64,000 nucleotides of DNA. It comes from Sternotherus odoratus. Taxonomy: Eukaryota > Chordata > Testudines > Kinosternidae. Below the pieces are notes generated by a model. It was given only the letters and a program-made list of their open reading frames with translations. It had not been told where the DNA came from and ran no database searches. The position numbers and the translations under genes were made by a program. This document shows positions 12,856-25,310 of the stretch, one piece after another; position 1 is the first letter of the stretch, and every line of letters starts with the position of its first letter. Location of the stretch: positions 32,775,626 to 32,839,625 of the forward strand of contig JAVMKO010000004.1 in the NCBI GenBank assembly GCA_032164245.1, written 5' to 3'.

Positions 12856-14107
12856 TTTACTAAATACACTGATTGCTTCAAACTCTTAAAGGTTTATGAA
12901 GTGTAATTCGAGAGTATACAAAGAAAACCAGAAGGCCATCAAATAATTGAAAACTTGCCTTTTCTTTATATAGACTCCTACTTACAAATTAAGTTCAAAA
13001 CAAACAAACAAAAAAGCTGTTACACTTAAGTCAGACTGGCAGACAATTCCGAAAATAATGTGACATCTCCATCACTATAAAAATACCAAGGATAATTGCC
13101 AAACAAACACTTGAAGCTGACAGTTTTCTGTAAAAATCTTTTTAAAATGTAAGGGTATTTCAGATAGTCACAGGTACCTGATTAATTTGTATTTTGTGAA
13201 CCGCTGCCTTTTTCAAACCTTTACAAAAATACAACTGTTTCTGAGTGTTAAAAAAAGACCATCCAACCTACCCCCTGGGAAGACAAATAGACATAATGAT
13301 TACGGTATTACTAATTAGCATTTGTTCAGTGCTACTTCCAGCTTCCAAAGGAAGTGTGGCAAGCTGACCTGATTAAATGCTACTTCTCAAAGCTGGTTAA
13401 AACACTACCACCCTATTTTTCATGGATAAACTAGCCTTCGCTCATATATTATGCACCAGTATTCTGTAAAAATATAAAGGCTAACCACATATGCAGATTA
13501 TCCCCATCCAGCTATTATTTTCTTAAAGCTATTTAATTTATTTTAGGTGTTTTTTTAAGATAGCATAATTTGATTGCTCTTTTCCAGATAGATGAATCTG
13601 ACAGCCTGCCTGATATGAAAGCAGCATCAGGGGAGGAAAAGGGACCTCGCACAGATGGTCACAGGGAAGCAGGTGACTGACCCCTGAAGCCTTCTCGCTC
13701 GCTGCAAGTCAATAATTAATGGGGATCGCTCTTTTTACAGCCCCATCCCATGCAGAGAGGGGCAGCAGCAAAACCCATTCAGAACCCATCCGTGCCTGTT
13801 AAGTGACTGGGGAGGTAAGTCAATCAGCAGCGATAGCAGATGGTGCAAGCAGCTCAGAAACAAGAGTGAATCCGCAGAGATGGTGCGTGCACTTAGAGGA
13901 CCGAATTACACAATTTACTAACCAGCCCTGCACTCCGATATGCCGTGGGAGCTGCAGACCGCCTGCACTTTGCATCCCCACGGCTTTGTTTATAGGAAAA
14001 TATTCCAAATGGAAACCCGACTCCACTTCTAAAAATAGGCGCATTTACTCCCTTTCAACCAGCAACCCCACCGCTGAGGTGTCAGTGACAATGATGAGCA
14101 GCTATAC

Positions 14108-14133
14108 CTCGTTTTATCTCCAAACGGCAGCAT
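14108..14133 (-). CDS. PDE5A: PDE5A alternative first coding exon (isoform A2)
   Basis: On the minus strand the ATG at 14133 opens MLPFGDKT, then AG, then a GTATAG splice donor. The AG joins the A that begins exon 2, giving Arg and then EMVNAWF. MLPFGDKTR is the isoform-specific start of mammalian PDE5A2, so eight residues plus the split codon are preserved. The exon is only 26 coding bases, too short for ORF finding. It sits 1.1 kb downstream of the A1 first exon, at the edge of the CpG island, and shares the A1 donor phase. The A2 isoform lacks the longer A1 N-terminus but has the same GAF and catalytic domains. Its own promoter should lie just upstream (above 14133); I cannot point to a specific element. 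The match is short, but position, strand, phase and donor all agree. Confidence 0.93.
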
Positions 14134-14219
14134 GACAAGCCAGGGAGGCGTCAGCTCAGACCAGCGCCTCTGATCTCTACATTCAATCTTTGCAAAAATA
14201 AATAAAAATCCAAGCCACC

Positions 14220-15680
14220 CTCCAATAATAGTTCACAGGAAAACTTCTGAACACCGGCGCTGTCCCCGGGCTGCTTCTTGCGGTGTGCAGCGCTGCCCCC
14301 TGCCGTGGGCTCTCTGCAGCGTCTGAGCCTCACTGGGAACTTCTCTCCATCGCCTGCCCGCGGCTGTGCTCCTCCAAGAGACACCCCTAAGCAATCCCCT
14401 CCCCGGACGCTTCCCCACGCTAAGCTCGGCCCACGTGGAGACGCCCCCCAGCCCTCTTGAATCCCCACCGCCTTGCTTAACTGCTGCAGACACCCCAAGC
14501 TCCTTCCACCACTCCACCCCCCCCCCCGCTCGCTCTGCTCACCCTGCAGACCCTCCTTGGTCCAGTCGTTGCTCCCCTCCCCAAATGCTGCCCTGCAACC
14601 CCCCTTCCTCCAGCTACAGAGCGCCGCTCCCTTCAGCCCCTTCCCGAGGCGCCTTGTGGGGCTGGTAACAAGCGACACAATCCTCCAGAAACAAGGCGAG
14701 GTATTAGCAGGGGGCGATTTTTGGGGAGGGGTGTCCCCGTGGCTACTGGTGCAAAGTGAACGAAGCGGGTTTACACCGCTCCCTCGACCCCGGTCCGGCC
14801 CAGGGTTTCTACCCGCCCATCTCGCCTGGCACGGCGTGCCAAGTCCCCGCGTGTAGCGTGGGGGCGCTGAGAGCCACCGACCCACCCTGCAAACCCCGCA
14901 ACGACTGAAAACCACTTTGGGGAGGAGGAGGAGGAGGGGCAGCTGCCCCCCCTTGCACCCCGCGCCTGTGCGCGGCGCGGCTTTGCTGGGTGCCAGGCCG
15001 GGCGGGCAGCGCCTGCCAGGGAACTTGGGTGGCAGCGGCGGAACAGAGCGGCTGTGTGTCGGGTTCAGTCCTGGCAGCTGTTGGGAGGGGAGCGGTGCTT
15101 GTAGAAACAGGCGCGGACGGGGGCTCCGCCGACCGGGCTCGCCCCGCGCTGCTCTTACCTCGTAGCTTTCCTAACGAAGTACGAGCGGGCGAAGTCCCGG
15201 TGATCGTCCAGCCAGGCTTCTACCGCTTCCTGCTGCGCCGGGGGCTGGCAGCCGCGCTCCATGGTCCCCGCGCCCTGGCCCGCCGCCTCTCGGACTGCTC
15301 GGCTGGTGGTGGTTGTTGATTTCGCCCCCTCCCCTACGGCCTCTTGTCTAATCAGAGACAGGAGCGCGCAGGAGACCCTGCCCCTCCTCCGCGCGGAGCT
15401 TGGACCCTGGCGCGCCGCCAGCGCCCCACCCCGCGCGCTGCCTCTCTCCTGTTCCCAGGTGTTTGCCCGAGGCAGGCGGCGGGCAGCCCGCCAGCTCCGC
15501 CACCGTCCAGCCCCGGTCCTGCTCCGCAGCGCCAGGACCCCCAGGAGCTGCTGCCCGCAAAATCTTTCGCTGCGGCTGCAGGCGAGCCCCGGCTCGCGCA
15601 GCCTTTGCTGCTCCTCTACCTCCTCGTGCAGGGGAGCGGAGCGCGCTGATGGCGCCGCTTCAAACGGGGGTAACGGCGGG
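14220..15680. promoter_or_regulatory. CpG island at the PDE5A promoter
   Basis: CG dinucleotides are dense here and rare in the flanking AT-rich DNA. The island covers the A1 first exon and extends on both sides of it. GC-box-like strings are visible, for example CGCCCCCTCCCC near 15325, which reads GGGGAGGGGGCG on the gene strand just upstream of the A1 ATG. I do not see a convincing TATA box, which is usual for a CpG-island promoter. Long open frames on both strands here reflect the lack of AT-rich stops, not extra genes. Confidence 0.85.
15159..15262 (-). CDS. PDE5A: PDE5A coding exon 1 (isoform A1)
   Basis: The minus-strand ATG at 15262 begins MERGCQPPAQQEAVEAW and continues LDDHRDFARSYFVRKAT, followed by AG and the donor GTAAGA. 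The exon has 34 codons plus two bases; joined to exon 2 it gives [12 protein letters not shown], the expected PDE5A1 junction. The start codon sits in GGGGACCATGG, a strong initiation context. Human PDE5A1 has a longer, glutamine-rich leader; here the leader is about 17 residues shorter and the poly-Gln tract is reduced to a single QQ pair. The following EAWLDDH-DF--SYFVRKATR core is conserved. The exon is inside a CpG island, consistent with the main promoter lying just above 15262. Confidence 0.96.
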
Positions 15681-17239
15681 AGGGACCTGGCTGTACAGCA
15701 GCACTCTGCTAGGGGAAGGGGAAGCGTCCAGGAGCGAGGCTACATGGGCACCACGTTCTCCCCCTTCCCACCAGGGCAGTGCCAGGAGAGCCCGTCATTA
15801 AGTGACTGAAGGGGAAAATGAGACATTTGTTTGTGTGCCCCACGTTGGAGCTGCTCCTTGTTTGGAAAGTGAAGCCTGGTGGAGCAGATGCCCAAGGAGA
15901 AGGCCCTAGAAAGAGAGAAAAGTAAGTTGAAAAAACAGCATTGTGAACCCTGGACGTGCCGTCAGGGCCTTGGGTTTTCCACAGTATTCTTTTTTTAAAG
16001 AGTAGCATGTTTCATCCCTTGTATAAAAGGTGGCAGATTGAAATCCCTTTCCAGAATGTCTCACTGGAACATAGCTCAAGCCATAGGCCACCAAAGCCCC
16101 ATTTTCCAGCTTGCCTTCCTAAGGTTAGGTTCCTCAATCCATATGTAGATACCAAAACAGCAATAGCCTGGTTTTCAAAGGTGTGGAGCACTCACAGATC
16201 CTGTTTTCTCTAATTTTAGGTGCCCAGGTTTGAAAAGTGTGAGCTAAGTGCCTGACCTCTAGTATAACCCAATCGCAAGAATCACACAGCCCTTGAATCC
16301 CAGATTCTCTGTCTAGAGAGCTCTCAGGATATTGAGGGTTAGATCTTTGACCAGGGATAAATCAATGTGAGATTTAGGGGCTTTAAATTTGTGACAAAGA
16401 CTCGGGAATGAGAAGCGTCAAATATTGTAGCACAGGAGACTGGAGTTAAAGCGCAGTTATTAACGTGTGTAGTTGTCTCAGTTTCAATTTCTGATGGCAA
16501 CATCTTACATATAACAGCAGGTTTCTAGGGAAAGGGGAAAACAGTTTAAACTGAGTGGCCTACTTTGTAATCAAGTAAGATTGAGAGAGATTCATACAGG
16601 ATGTAAATCATTACATTGTAGAAGGCCAATACAATATTTTCAGCCGCACATAAACTTGTGATGAAGATACATCTTCATCTTGTGTACTGGATACACAAGA
16701 ACTCCACTGCAGTTCCAAACAGATTGACGCAGAGTTTGGGAGTGTGGGCTGAGGTTGTGGTGACTGGCCCTGCTCAGAAGATGAGTTTACAACTATGCAG
16801 CCTGAGGGAACAGATTCTCTATACTCCTCAGGTGTGTGCAGAAAATCCAAATGTTTGGACTTTGTGTAGGATTCATGAATTTCACCTGTAATTATAATAA
16901 AGTGGTGCACACAGAAATAGAAACAACAAGAACTTCCCTAATTTGTTTTATAATAGTCTCAGAAGGCATGTCTACAGCTGCAGAAAAAGGGAACCGGGAA
17001 AGTCAGGAATTAGCCAATATGTCTAACGGGAAGATTCAAGAGGCTATTTGACCTAAACAGAAATCTTTCAAAATCTGGAAATATGACCCTAGTGAAGCAA
17101 ATAGATAGGAGTATAAATGACAGCAGGCAATAAGTAGGAGGGAAATTAGAAGGGCCAGAATGGACTGAACAAATTAATGGTGTAAAATGAACAGCAAGTG
17201 ATTCTTAAAGTACATCAGAAGCGAGAAGCCTGGGACAGA
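15681..17239. other. Upstream flank of PDE5A, little recognised
   Basis: I see no exon or complete repeat. A half-copy of a palindromic repeat of the kind found elsewhere is at about 16165-16255 (GCCTGGTTTTCAAAGGTGTG facing GGTTTGAAAAGTGTGAGC). Remaining open frames are short and show no family resemblance. Confidence 0.5.
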
Positions 17240-18010
17240 AACAGCAGGTCTGCTCTGTTACCAGGGGGTTAAAGGAAGCAATTAAGGAGATTAAGGACAT
17301 TGCTGAAAAGCTAAAAGATAACTTTGCATCAGTCTTCACCACCAATGATGCAAGGAGAAAACTTACCCAACACTTGTTCTCTTCTGATAGTAAAGATGAA
17401 ATACTCTCAAAGATTCAAGTGTTGGAGGAAGAGGCGCTGAAACAAATGACTAATTTAAAAGTAATAAGTTACCAGGCACATGTGTCATATTTCCAAGAGT
17501 TCTGAAAGTGCTAAGGTATCAAGTTTCTGAGTTTTGATATGTAAGCTTATTAAAAACAGCCGCTAGTCCAGAGGATTAGAAGGAATCAAATAAGAGGGGA
17601 CATGAAAAAAATAATGAAATAATGAACAGCATGAAAAACATAGGTCAGGAACTTCTGTGCTGCCTGTCTCATAACACAAGAACAATTAAAAGGTAGCAAA
17701 TTCAAAACTGACAAAAGGAAATACTTTTTCACACAACTCACAATTAGACTATGGAATTCATCACCAAAGGAAATTATTGAGGTCAAGAATGTAATGTGAT
17801 TCAAAAAGGGATTCGACAATTATACAGGTATATCCAGAGTTGTCATAGTAAATACTAACAAATTTTGGAAGGAATCTTAATACTTCTAAATTTAAGCCAG
17901 TATCTAACTATTAGATCAGGATGAGACCTAATGTAGTGGGCAGATTATCTCACATCTGCCTACTGTGAGGTTCTTACACTTGCTTGAGAAGCATCGGGCA
18001 CTGGCTACAG
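17240..18010 (+). mobile_element. Old CR1/L3-type LINE remnant
   Basis: Two collinear pieces can be read. About 17260-17470 reads, with frameshifts, as the linker between endonuclease and reverse transcriptase (AEKLKDNFASVFTTND). About 17640-17830 matches the C-terminal segment and 3' UTR start (TLWNSSPKEIIEVKN-type reading), followed by a 3' UTR (CAGGATGAGACCTAATGTAG, then CTGCCTACTGTGAGG). The RT core between them is missing. Stops and indels are many, so the copy is old. Superfamily is confident; subfamily is not. Confidence 0.7.
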
Positions 18011-18071
18011 ACAGAGACAGGACACTGGACTAGTTTGACATTGGGTCTGGTCATGTATGGAATTTCCTATG

Positions 18072-18105
18072 TCTGCACATGTTTCCAGTCTGCACATGTT
18101 TCCAG
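18072..18105. repeat. 17-bp perfect tandem duplication
   Basis: TCTGCACATGTTTCCAG occurs twice head to tail with no spacer. Confidence 0.95.
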
Positions 18106-18659
18106 TCTGTCATCTGATAAGATATATGAGCACTCAGTTATATTTAAGTTGTTTAAATATTTTGGATTATTTCACAAAGCAAACTGAAAAATACATGAAA
18201 ACACTGATATTCTTTTATCTTCTCTATATTTTTTCCTTCACCTTTCTTCCCACTGTACAAATAATGATTTTTTAAAAATTTTCACAAGGGGAAATTTCCC
18301 TCTGAAGGTTACTACAGCCTCAGGTCTTCATAGTGACCTTTTTTTTTTATCTGGCTGAGCCAAACCCAGGGTGATGTTTCAGAACATGTATGATAACGTG
18401 ATTGTGATGTGTTTGTATTAGCTGGTTTGCTTTATTTGGGTGGACTATCAAGTTAGTACTACAAAGGAAATATAGTGGCATTGTAAATAATCATAGACAC
18501 AAACACTTATAGAGACTGTCACAGGTCTCCTATGTATGTTTCACTCTCTAATATGAAATGTTCCTTACAATCTGCCTCTAAATCAAAAGGCCTTTCATTG
18601 TGTTGTGTATCTCAGTTGCAACACATGCTGTCCCACATCTCAGATTAGTAGAAGTAGTA

Positions 18660-18745
18660 CTGATAGTAATAACATTTGTATTATAGTAGCTCCCCACAAA
18701 GGTCCCAACTGAGAATGGGTCCCCATTGTTCTGGACATTGTGGAA
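18660..18745. repeat. L2-like 3'-end remnant
   Basis: TTGTATTATAGTAGCTCCCC, AAAGGTCCCAACTGAGAATG and GGTCCCCATTGTTCTGGACA follow the order of the 7330 copy (GTATTACAGCAGCACC, CCCATTGTG). The copy is decayed and short. Confidence 0.5.
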
Positions 18746-18849
18746 ATTTAGAGCTAAAGCATGGCCCAGTTTACACAGCCACACCAGTAGCAATGGGGTA
18801 TAAACTGGAATGATCAGACTACCTGCACCAGGTAGGAGAGCATACACTG

Positions 18850-21800
18850 CATTTTCCCATACACAAAGAAAGGGGAAATCCAGGAGGCAGTCTCTGTTTC
18901 CGGTTTGTCACAAAGCCATAGATAAGAGACAATGTAGCTAGTAAAGGAGATTATCTTCCTGCATTCACAGTGGTAAGACATTAGTGGCTGAGAAGCATGC
19001 TATTCAAACAGAAATCAGAATACCGTTTTCCACAAGTACAAATGGTACTGCTAGGGGGTAGGGAAGGAGATTGTCACTGTATATTTCCATGAATATACTA
19101 TTTGTACTATCCTGAACATGTTGTTTTCATTTTTAAGATGACAAGTGGATATAAAAGCCAAACACAACAAAGATGTGAAGGCTAAAAGCAGAAAAAGCCT
19201 TCCAAAACTCTGGCTTGCAAAGCATACAGGAAAGAACTCTGCATCTCAGCTCACACCGAGGCTTTTCAGTTTGTTCCCAGAGCTCAGATGACAGCACTAA
19301 TAGCTGTGAACTTGGAAAGGATTCTGAGTAATGATCTATGAATAAGTAAACCCTATTCAAGTTCAAAAGCTACTTGTGGCAAAGCAGAACATTTGTGTGT
19401 TCAGTGTCACAGTTTCAGGGTAACTGCACCTATATTCCTCCTCCAGGAGTACCCCAGTCAGGTCTTGGGACTCACACTGTTGCCTATCTTTAGGCAAAGG
19501 CCCGTGTCCCACTCTCTTCTGACCAGGGGTTTAAAGACTGCACAGCTTCCTGCCTTATGCTGACCAGCAAACAAGCCTGCCTAATGGCCAATGCCTGTGT
19601 TCTGCCTTCTCTCCAAGGGCTATGAACTGTGTATTGCCATCAGTTACAAGTTACCATGAAGCTCTTTCTAAGCAAGCACATTTATGCTTAAGGTAAAAGT
19701 ATTACAGAGAAAACAATAAAAATAAACAGATTTAAATATGCACTAACGTACTAGGAGTTACCCACCTATCAGTCTTTTGCAGTTCTAGTAGGCCAAAGTC
19801 TTTCTAACCTTTTCACAATGGTTGGGAGGGTCTCCCCTTGAACAGAAGGGCTGTCTGTTTGCTGGATCAGGAAGAAGGTAATGAGTCAGTTCAAGCTTAT
19901 CTTTTTATACCAAAAGCCCTTTCTTTGTTTCTTAGTTTCTGGGAAATGCATCCTGAACCAGTCTATGCAAACAACCCCAGAGGGTGAAACATCTCTAGAG
20001 TTGTTTACACTCTCTGAGGTAATCACCCTCTACTGTTTTAGTTCTTAGGAGCTGTGGAACCAAACTTCATGGAGTTGAACACAATCAGACATAAACTATT
20101 CATAAATGTAATATAAAGGTATTACGTGGGGGTGCAATATCAGTAACATTCAGTATTAGAGCCAGAATGCTTTTCCAGCACAAAGTTATTGTACAAAAGT
20201 GCTAATGCTTGATTTTTGGAATCATAGTAGGGTTTGGGAGTGCTTTGAGATGTACTGAATTCTTGCTTGGTATGCTTTGCAAATAACACAAAGCAAGAAG
20301 ACAATTAGAAGATAAGTATATGATTTTGCCTGGTCTGACATATATAAATTAGAGAGTGTGAGAACTCATCTTTGTCAGTAACAACAAATAGAAAAGTGTA
20401 TCGTTTTAGAGACTGATCTATCTATGTGCTATGTTATGCATAAAGAGAGTCTATGTTTATTCATTCTCATTTGAAATAATAAGTCATTCCTACATGGTTC
20501 CCCATAAAAGGGAATAAACATTTTCTTCTGCGTACGTTAGTCTTTAGCTTTAGCAACAGAAATGGCAAGTCATCCAGTAACCTCACTTTCTGACAATCTG
20601 CTTCTCAAAAACTGTGATTGCCACCTGACATGTAGCACAGGCAGCTAGAGGTGTTTCAGGGGTACACTGTCAGCAAACTTAGTTCTCTGTGTGTAGTGCC
20701 TGCAGGATTCTTTTTCCATCGCTGAAAATTGCCATCTAAAATCCTCGTACGAGATGATCAGTACACGTGTCAACTTCACTGCCAAAATGAAATTCTGCTT
20801 CCATTTACAATACAGCATGCAGTCATTTATCAACATTTAAACAGTGCTATTTTCTGATTTTGGCACATAAAGACCTGCTGCTAAAACACTCTGCTGCCCC
20901 TCTTCCCCATTTTCCATTACTGATATCGTTCTTCACACAGAGCCATATCCTCAATCCTTGCTACGCCCACTTTGCATTGCTCCACTGGTGCATTACAACT
21001 GCAAAACTGCTTTAACCGTGCAGAGCAGGGGAATGCTGCTGCTCAGCTGTATAAAGCCAGTGTTGCCCACTTTATGTCACTCATAATCTCCCTATCCACA
21101 TTGAGGGTGTTCCAGAGCAAGGAGGGGCATGTGAGGGGCACAAGGGAAGAGAGCTGGAACACAATGCATTCTGACAGTAATGGATGGTGGAACCCTAAGG
21201 GATTCTTCCAGTGCTGCAAGTCAGAGCAACTGTATTATGGCTGCACTAACTTGGAGGGCTGGTTCACTTTTTGTCACCAGTTCCCAGCATCAGTGGAGTA
21301 TTAAAAGTGGCTTAGTCACCATTCCTCCCTTCCATAATAATTAATATTAGCGGGAGAGAACGAGGATAAGAAAAATCTGCAGTCTCTAGGGCTGATCATC
21401 TAGCATCTTCAGGTGGATACGACTCACTAAAAATAATTAATTTTTTAAAAAGCTGCAAGGAGTGGAATTTAAATCTATGGAACAAATGGCTACAGTCTCA
21501 CTACATCCACACAACTGGAAAATATTAAAGCAGAACTAAGTCATATTAAACTGATTCTTTTAAAAATCAGGCAAGAATTAAAAACTCAGAAACGTCCTTA
21601 AGATTTTTGAGAATCGGAACTGTTCAAGCTTCATGTTTTGGATGTTATTTTATTTTTCGTGCATCAGTCAAGTTGTTTGGACACAGAGCTGCATTCCTTG
21701 AATTCTGCAAGGAGTTTGTCTTAAATGAAGAACTTTCATTCTATTAACCTAAAAACTATTTTAATGGGTGTGATGAAGTTTTTATTTCTAACCCAATTTC

Positions 21801-22787
21801 AAATGTATAAAGGAGATGTGCCTTGAAACAGATAAAACACTCAAAGAGTTCATTTTGAGATGCACAAAATATTCAGCATGGTGTACCAGCAAACATGAAA
21901 GTAGCTACCTACTGTTGAAACCCTTTATTATATATGTGTTTCTTCCCACACACATACAAATGAAAGAAACAGAACACCAATGCTGTGAGAGAAAAGAGAC
22001 TGGTTTAGAGATTGTCATAATTTGAGTGCCTCTGTTTATAAAGTCACAAACAGAGGTTTTTGCAGAAGTAAACCCATTTCATTGATAGCAATGGTATTAC
22101 TGGACTCCATCAACAGATGCACTGGAGCAGAGTTTGACAGGGCTGGGAATTGGGGGCAAGGTAGATTTTCATCACCTTTCTGCCATCCCCTGATCCTGAG
22201 GCTAGCCACTGATTGCGTTGCTTTGGTTCCCAGCACAACTAAACTACCAGAGGGACTGGGATGAAATGAGTGCAGCAAAATATGCTGGCTCCACATTAGC
22301 CAGAGGTTTTCCACCCACTGGGGAAATCCCTTGGGGAAATCCACTTACGCAAGCATTCCAGATGATAAAGCATTCCAGTGATAAAAGGGGCCAAAGTGTT
22401 GACCAGAATCTGTCTCCTTGCAATTAAATTTGCAAGTTGTTAATTTTATAATCTCATGAGAATTTCTTGCAAGTTTACTCTCCAACCCTTTCCTAATAAT
22501 TATTGGAAATGCTTCCCAAATAAACACAACTTCATAGAGCTGTTACCTGTGCTGCTTTCTCCTTTGGGATAACATTGCATATATCTTACAGGAAGCATAT
22601 ATTTTACAGGAAGCTTCCTCCTGTTTTGATTTGAACATAATACAATATTTTGCCTCCATCAAAGCAGCAGCCAACATTTTTCTCACCCTCAGGAAATTAG
22701 CAGCTTCTCAAATTGTTTGTAATAAACAGATTATCAATTGGATCATAATTGCCTCTCCTATTTCACTGGCTGGAAAGAATAACAGAC
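18850..22787. other. Non-genic stretch with a possible unclassified repeat
   Basis: No exon is recognisable. About 19400-20160 looks like a long repeat from its style (TTTCAGGGTAACTGCACC, GGGAAATGCATCCTGAACCA, CTCTCTGAGGTAATCACC); I have a weak memory of these strings from turtle repeats and cannot classify it. The rest (20160-22787) is AT-rich, with no structure I can support beyond small open frames. Confidence 0.35.
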
Positions 22788-23082
22788 CAGCGGTTCTCAA
22801 ACTGTGGGTCGGGACCCCAAGGTGGGTTAGGACCCCATTTTAATGGGGTCGCCAAGGGCCAAAACCCAAGTCCCACAGTCTGGGGCCAAAGCCTAAGGGC
22901 TTCAGCCTTGGGCAGTGGGGCTCATATTACAGGCCCCCTACTTGGGGCTGAAGCCCTTGGATTTCAATTTCCTCCCTCCCCCGCGCAGTGGGGCTTTGGC
23001 TTTGACACCCCCACCCCGGGGTCATGCAGCAATTTTTGTTGTCAGAAGAGAGTCGCTGTGTAATGAAGTCTGAGAACCCCTG
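22788..23082. mobile_element. hAT (Charlie-like) MITE
   Basis: The ends CAGCGGTTCTCAAACTGTGG (22788) and TCTGAGAACCCCTG (ending 23082) are imperfect inverted repeats of the hAT-Charlie type. The left subterminal part GGTCGGGACCCCAAGGTGGG and the GC-rich interior fit a non-autonomous family. The eight flanking bases on each side match only partly, so the target duplication is eroded. Confidence 0.75.
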
Positions 23083-23414
23083 GCTTAGATTTTGGCCTTA
23101 AAGTCTAACTTCTTAGTTGATGTCTACTGTTTAGTTTTTATCTTTTCTGCTTTCCACTGAAAATCTTAGGAAAAATATTTTCTCCCATGGGAGCTGAAGA
23201 TCTTGCTGGGTTGTTTAAAGCAAGATTGTAAATTCATTGGGGCAGGGAACAGTTCTAACCCTCTGATCTTTGTAAACTCATGAAGGATGAGTAAAAGAAT
23301 TTCAGCAATATTTCCAGTGCAATGGAAATGTGGCCAGACACAGATGAAGCATTTAAAAGTGACTTTGGGACTAAATTCATTACAACTCCATGGAAGTTTA
23401 ACCTCCTTGTTTTG

Positions 23415-23590
23415 TAGAATCTCAGAGTTGGAAGGGACCTCAGGAGATCATCTAGTCCAACCCCTTGCTCACGGTAGGACCAATCCCATTTTTGCCCCAT
23501 ATCTCTAAATGGCCCCTTCAAAGATTGAACTCACAATGCTGAGTTTAACAGGACAATGCTCAAACCACTGAGCTATCCCTCCCCTCTGAT
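23415..23590 (-). mobile_element. CR1 3' end, minus strand
   Basis: Read on the plus strand: AATCTCAGAGTTGGAAGGGA, CCTCAGGAGATCATCTAGTC and CAACCCCTTGCTC, ending CACTGAGCTATCCCTCCCC. This is the reverse complement of a well-known CR1 3' terminal region. Only the tail is present, as is usual for heavily 5'-truncated CR1 copies. Confidence 0.8.
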
Positions 23591-23929
23591 AGCCCCATAT
23601 AAAGCTCCATGCATTTATGTTATGGGACTGTCAAAGGGCAAGATACAGCCCTTAGTTCACATAGGAGTTCTGAATGGTGTGTGTAGGGAGCAGGTTGTAG
23701 GTGTAGTCTCCAGGAGAAATTCTAGCTACGTCAGCCAGAATTCTTCTCGGGGACTATATGCCAGAACCAGCGAGGCCTGTTGGGTTGTTGGGGAAGGACC
23801 TCCTCTTCCTACTGCCTTTGAACAAGCAGCTCTTTACAGAGATGCCAGGAGCAGCAGACACTGCACTCCCCAGTGAGAGTCTGGCCAGCCCAAAGTTGGT
23901 ACATGATATATGTGGCTCCTTGCATCAAA

Positions 23930-24157
23930 TTCACACAGAAGTGTAGCATATGTGATAACAATAATATGTGGGAAAGGGGCAGGGAAGAGAAGGGACAGGG
24001 GTGGAGTGGGAGCTGGAAGAAGTGAGGTGGGGGTGGGCATCTTGGGGGAGGGGTGGAGTGGAGGCGGGATCTGGGGCTGAGCTGGGGGTTTGGGAATCCA
24101 TGGAAAATTGTAAAGCAAAATGGGAGTGCTCAGGTTGCTAAAGTTTGAGAACTGCTG
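23930..24157. mobile_element. hAT MITE right end
   Basis: The sequence ends AAAGTTTGAGAACTGCTG (to 24157), the reverse complement of a CAGCAGTTCTCAAACTTT hAT terminus. The 150 bases before it are the G-rich, CA-poor interior typical of these MITEs. I could not find a matching left end, so the left limit is approximate. Confidence 0.6.
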
Positions 24158-25310
24158 ATTTATGGAATTACTGTAGTACTCAGAACTCAGACTTGAGCTT
24201 GTTCAGATTCCTAAGCAATCAACTATTGAACATGTTCTATAGATTTATATAGAAGACAGTTTTGAATGGTTAAATGCTTCCTTTACCAAACCTGCTCTAT
24301 TCTTACATTTTAAAAAGGTTTCAGTTTATTTGGCTAAACCCTTGGAGTACATATCCTTCAGTAAAATGACATTCAGGTTTGGTAAGGTCATTAAGTAATG
24401 TTGCTGCAATGTGAGTCACTGATTCTGGGAAAATAATAATTGTTACTAATTATTACAAATCTGTGTAAAGGCTCCAATCAGGGACCCATTATGCTGGAAG
24501 ATGCACCATGAAATATCTCTTGCTGATCTGAGCACATTATCAAATACTCAAGCACCTTCTTAATCAAAGTGGAAAAAAAACACCTGGAGCTTAAAATTAA
24601 ACTCACAGTACACCACACAAGTATGATGCAGTGGAGCTGAAAATTGTTATCAAGTTAGTTTACAGCATGGAGTGACAGGCTCAGATAAGTAAGTAACATA
24701 CTAATCTGTGATTCTGAAAGGGAAGTGAAAACACTCCCAGTTTACCAATTCCTTAGCAACAGAAATAAGACAGTAAACAAAGTGAACAGCCAGATTACTT
24801 AATCATAATGTTATGATAGATAAATATAAAGAATGAAATGAAATTCCACTATTCTGAAGAAGTGGCAAAATGTTTTAAAAATTAGTTTGCAGCAAATACT
24901 AGCCACAGCATGCTAACTGTATATACTGGAGTTGTATGGCATTTAATTATACTCAACAAAAAAATTACAAGAACAGTTAAGATGGAAAGAGGTTGTTACC
25001 TACTAATGTGTGTCTATTTCTGGATGCTATTTGATTTTTTTTGGAAGGGCATGGCGTACTCTGTTTAGGATCCTTCCATTTTCCCCTTCAGCTTTCATGT
25101 CCCATCCCTAAAGACTTCTGTGGTGTAGACATTTGTTCAGCCAACGGAGTCTGAAAGGGACTATTCAGAGCCCACCATTGCTGTTACTAGATCAACTGCA
25201 AGCTGATGAGAGGTGTTCCCCACAGTGGCTGTGCATTCTGCCACCTCAGTTTTTTCCCCCCAGCTTTAGCTGACCTCGGGAGTGGGAATCTAGAGCCTGA
25301 ATTGTTTCAG

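Larger units (their letters stand above)
1201..15158 (-). other. PDE5A: PDE5A intron 1 (about 14 kb)
   Basis: The intron runs from the GTAAG donor at 15158-15154 to the TTTTTGCAG acceptor ending at 1201, minus strand. The only coding sequence I find in it is the alternative A2 first exon at 14108-14133. Most of the rest is AT-rich, with repeat remnants listed separately. I see nothing further that I can name in 1201-1659, 2111-2899, 3165-4909, 5039-7329, 7621-8994, 9119-12604 and 12856-14107. The exception is several half-copies of the palindromic CCATTGA-TCAATGG module (for example near 3640, 5592, 7913, 11535, 12011 and 12149). Confidence 0.85.

Noticed and set aside
14151..15809. Long open frames on both strands in the CpG island (up to about 254 codons)
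   Set aside because: They overlap each other on opposite strands in GC-rich DNA where stop codons are rare, have Pro/Arg/Gly-rich composition without domains, and cover the real PDE5A exon 1 in the wrong frame.
20972..21304. A 110-codon plus-strand frame that might be an upstream gene
   Set aside because: No recognisable domain, signal or splice structure, and of the length expected by chance in 64 kb.
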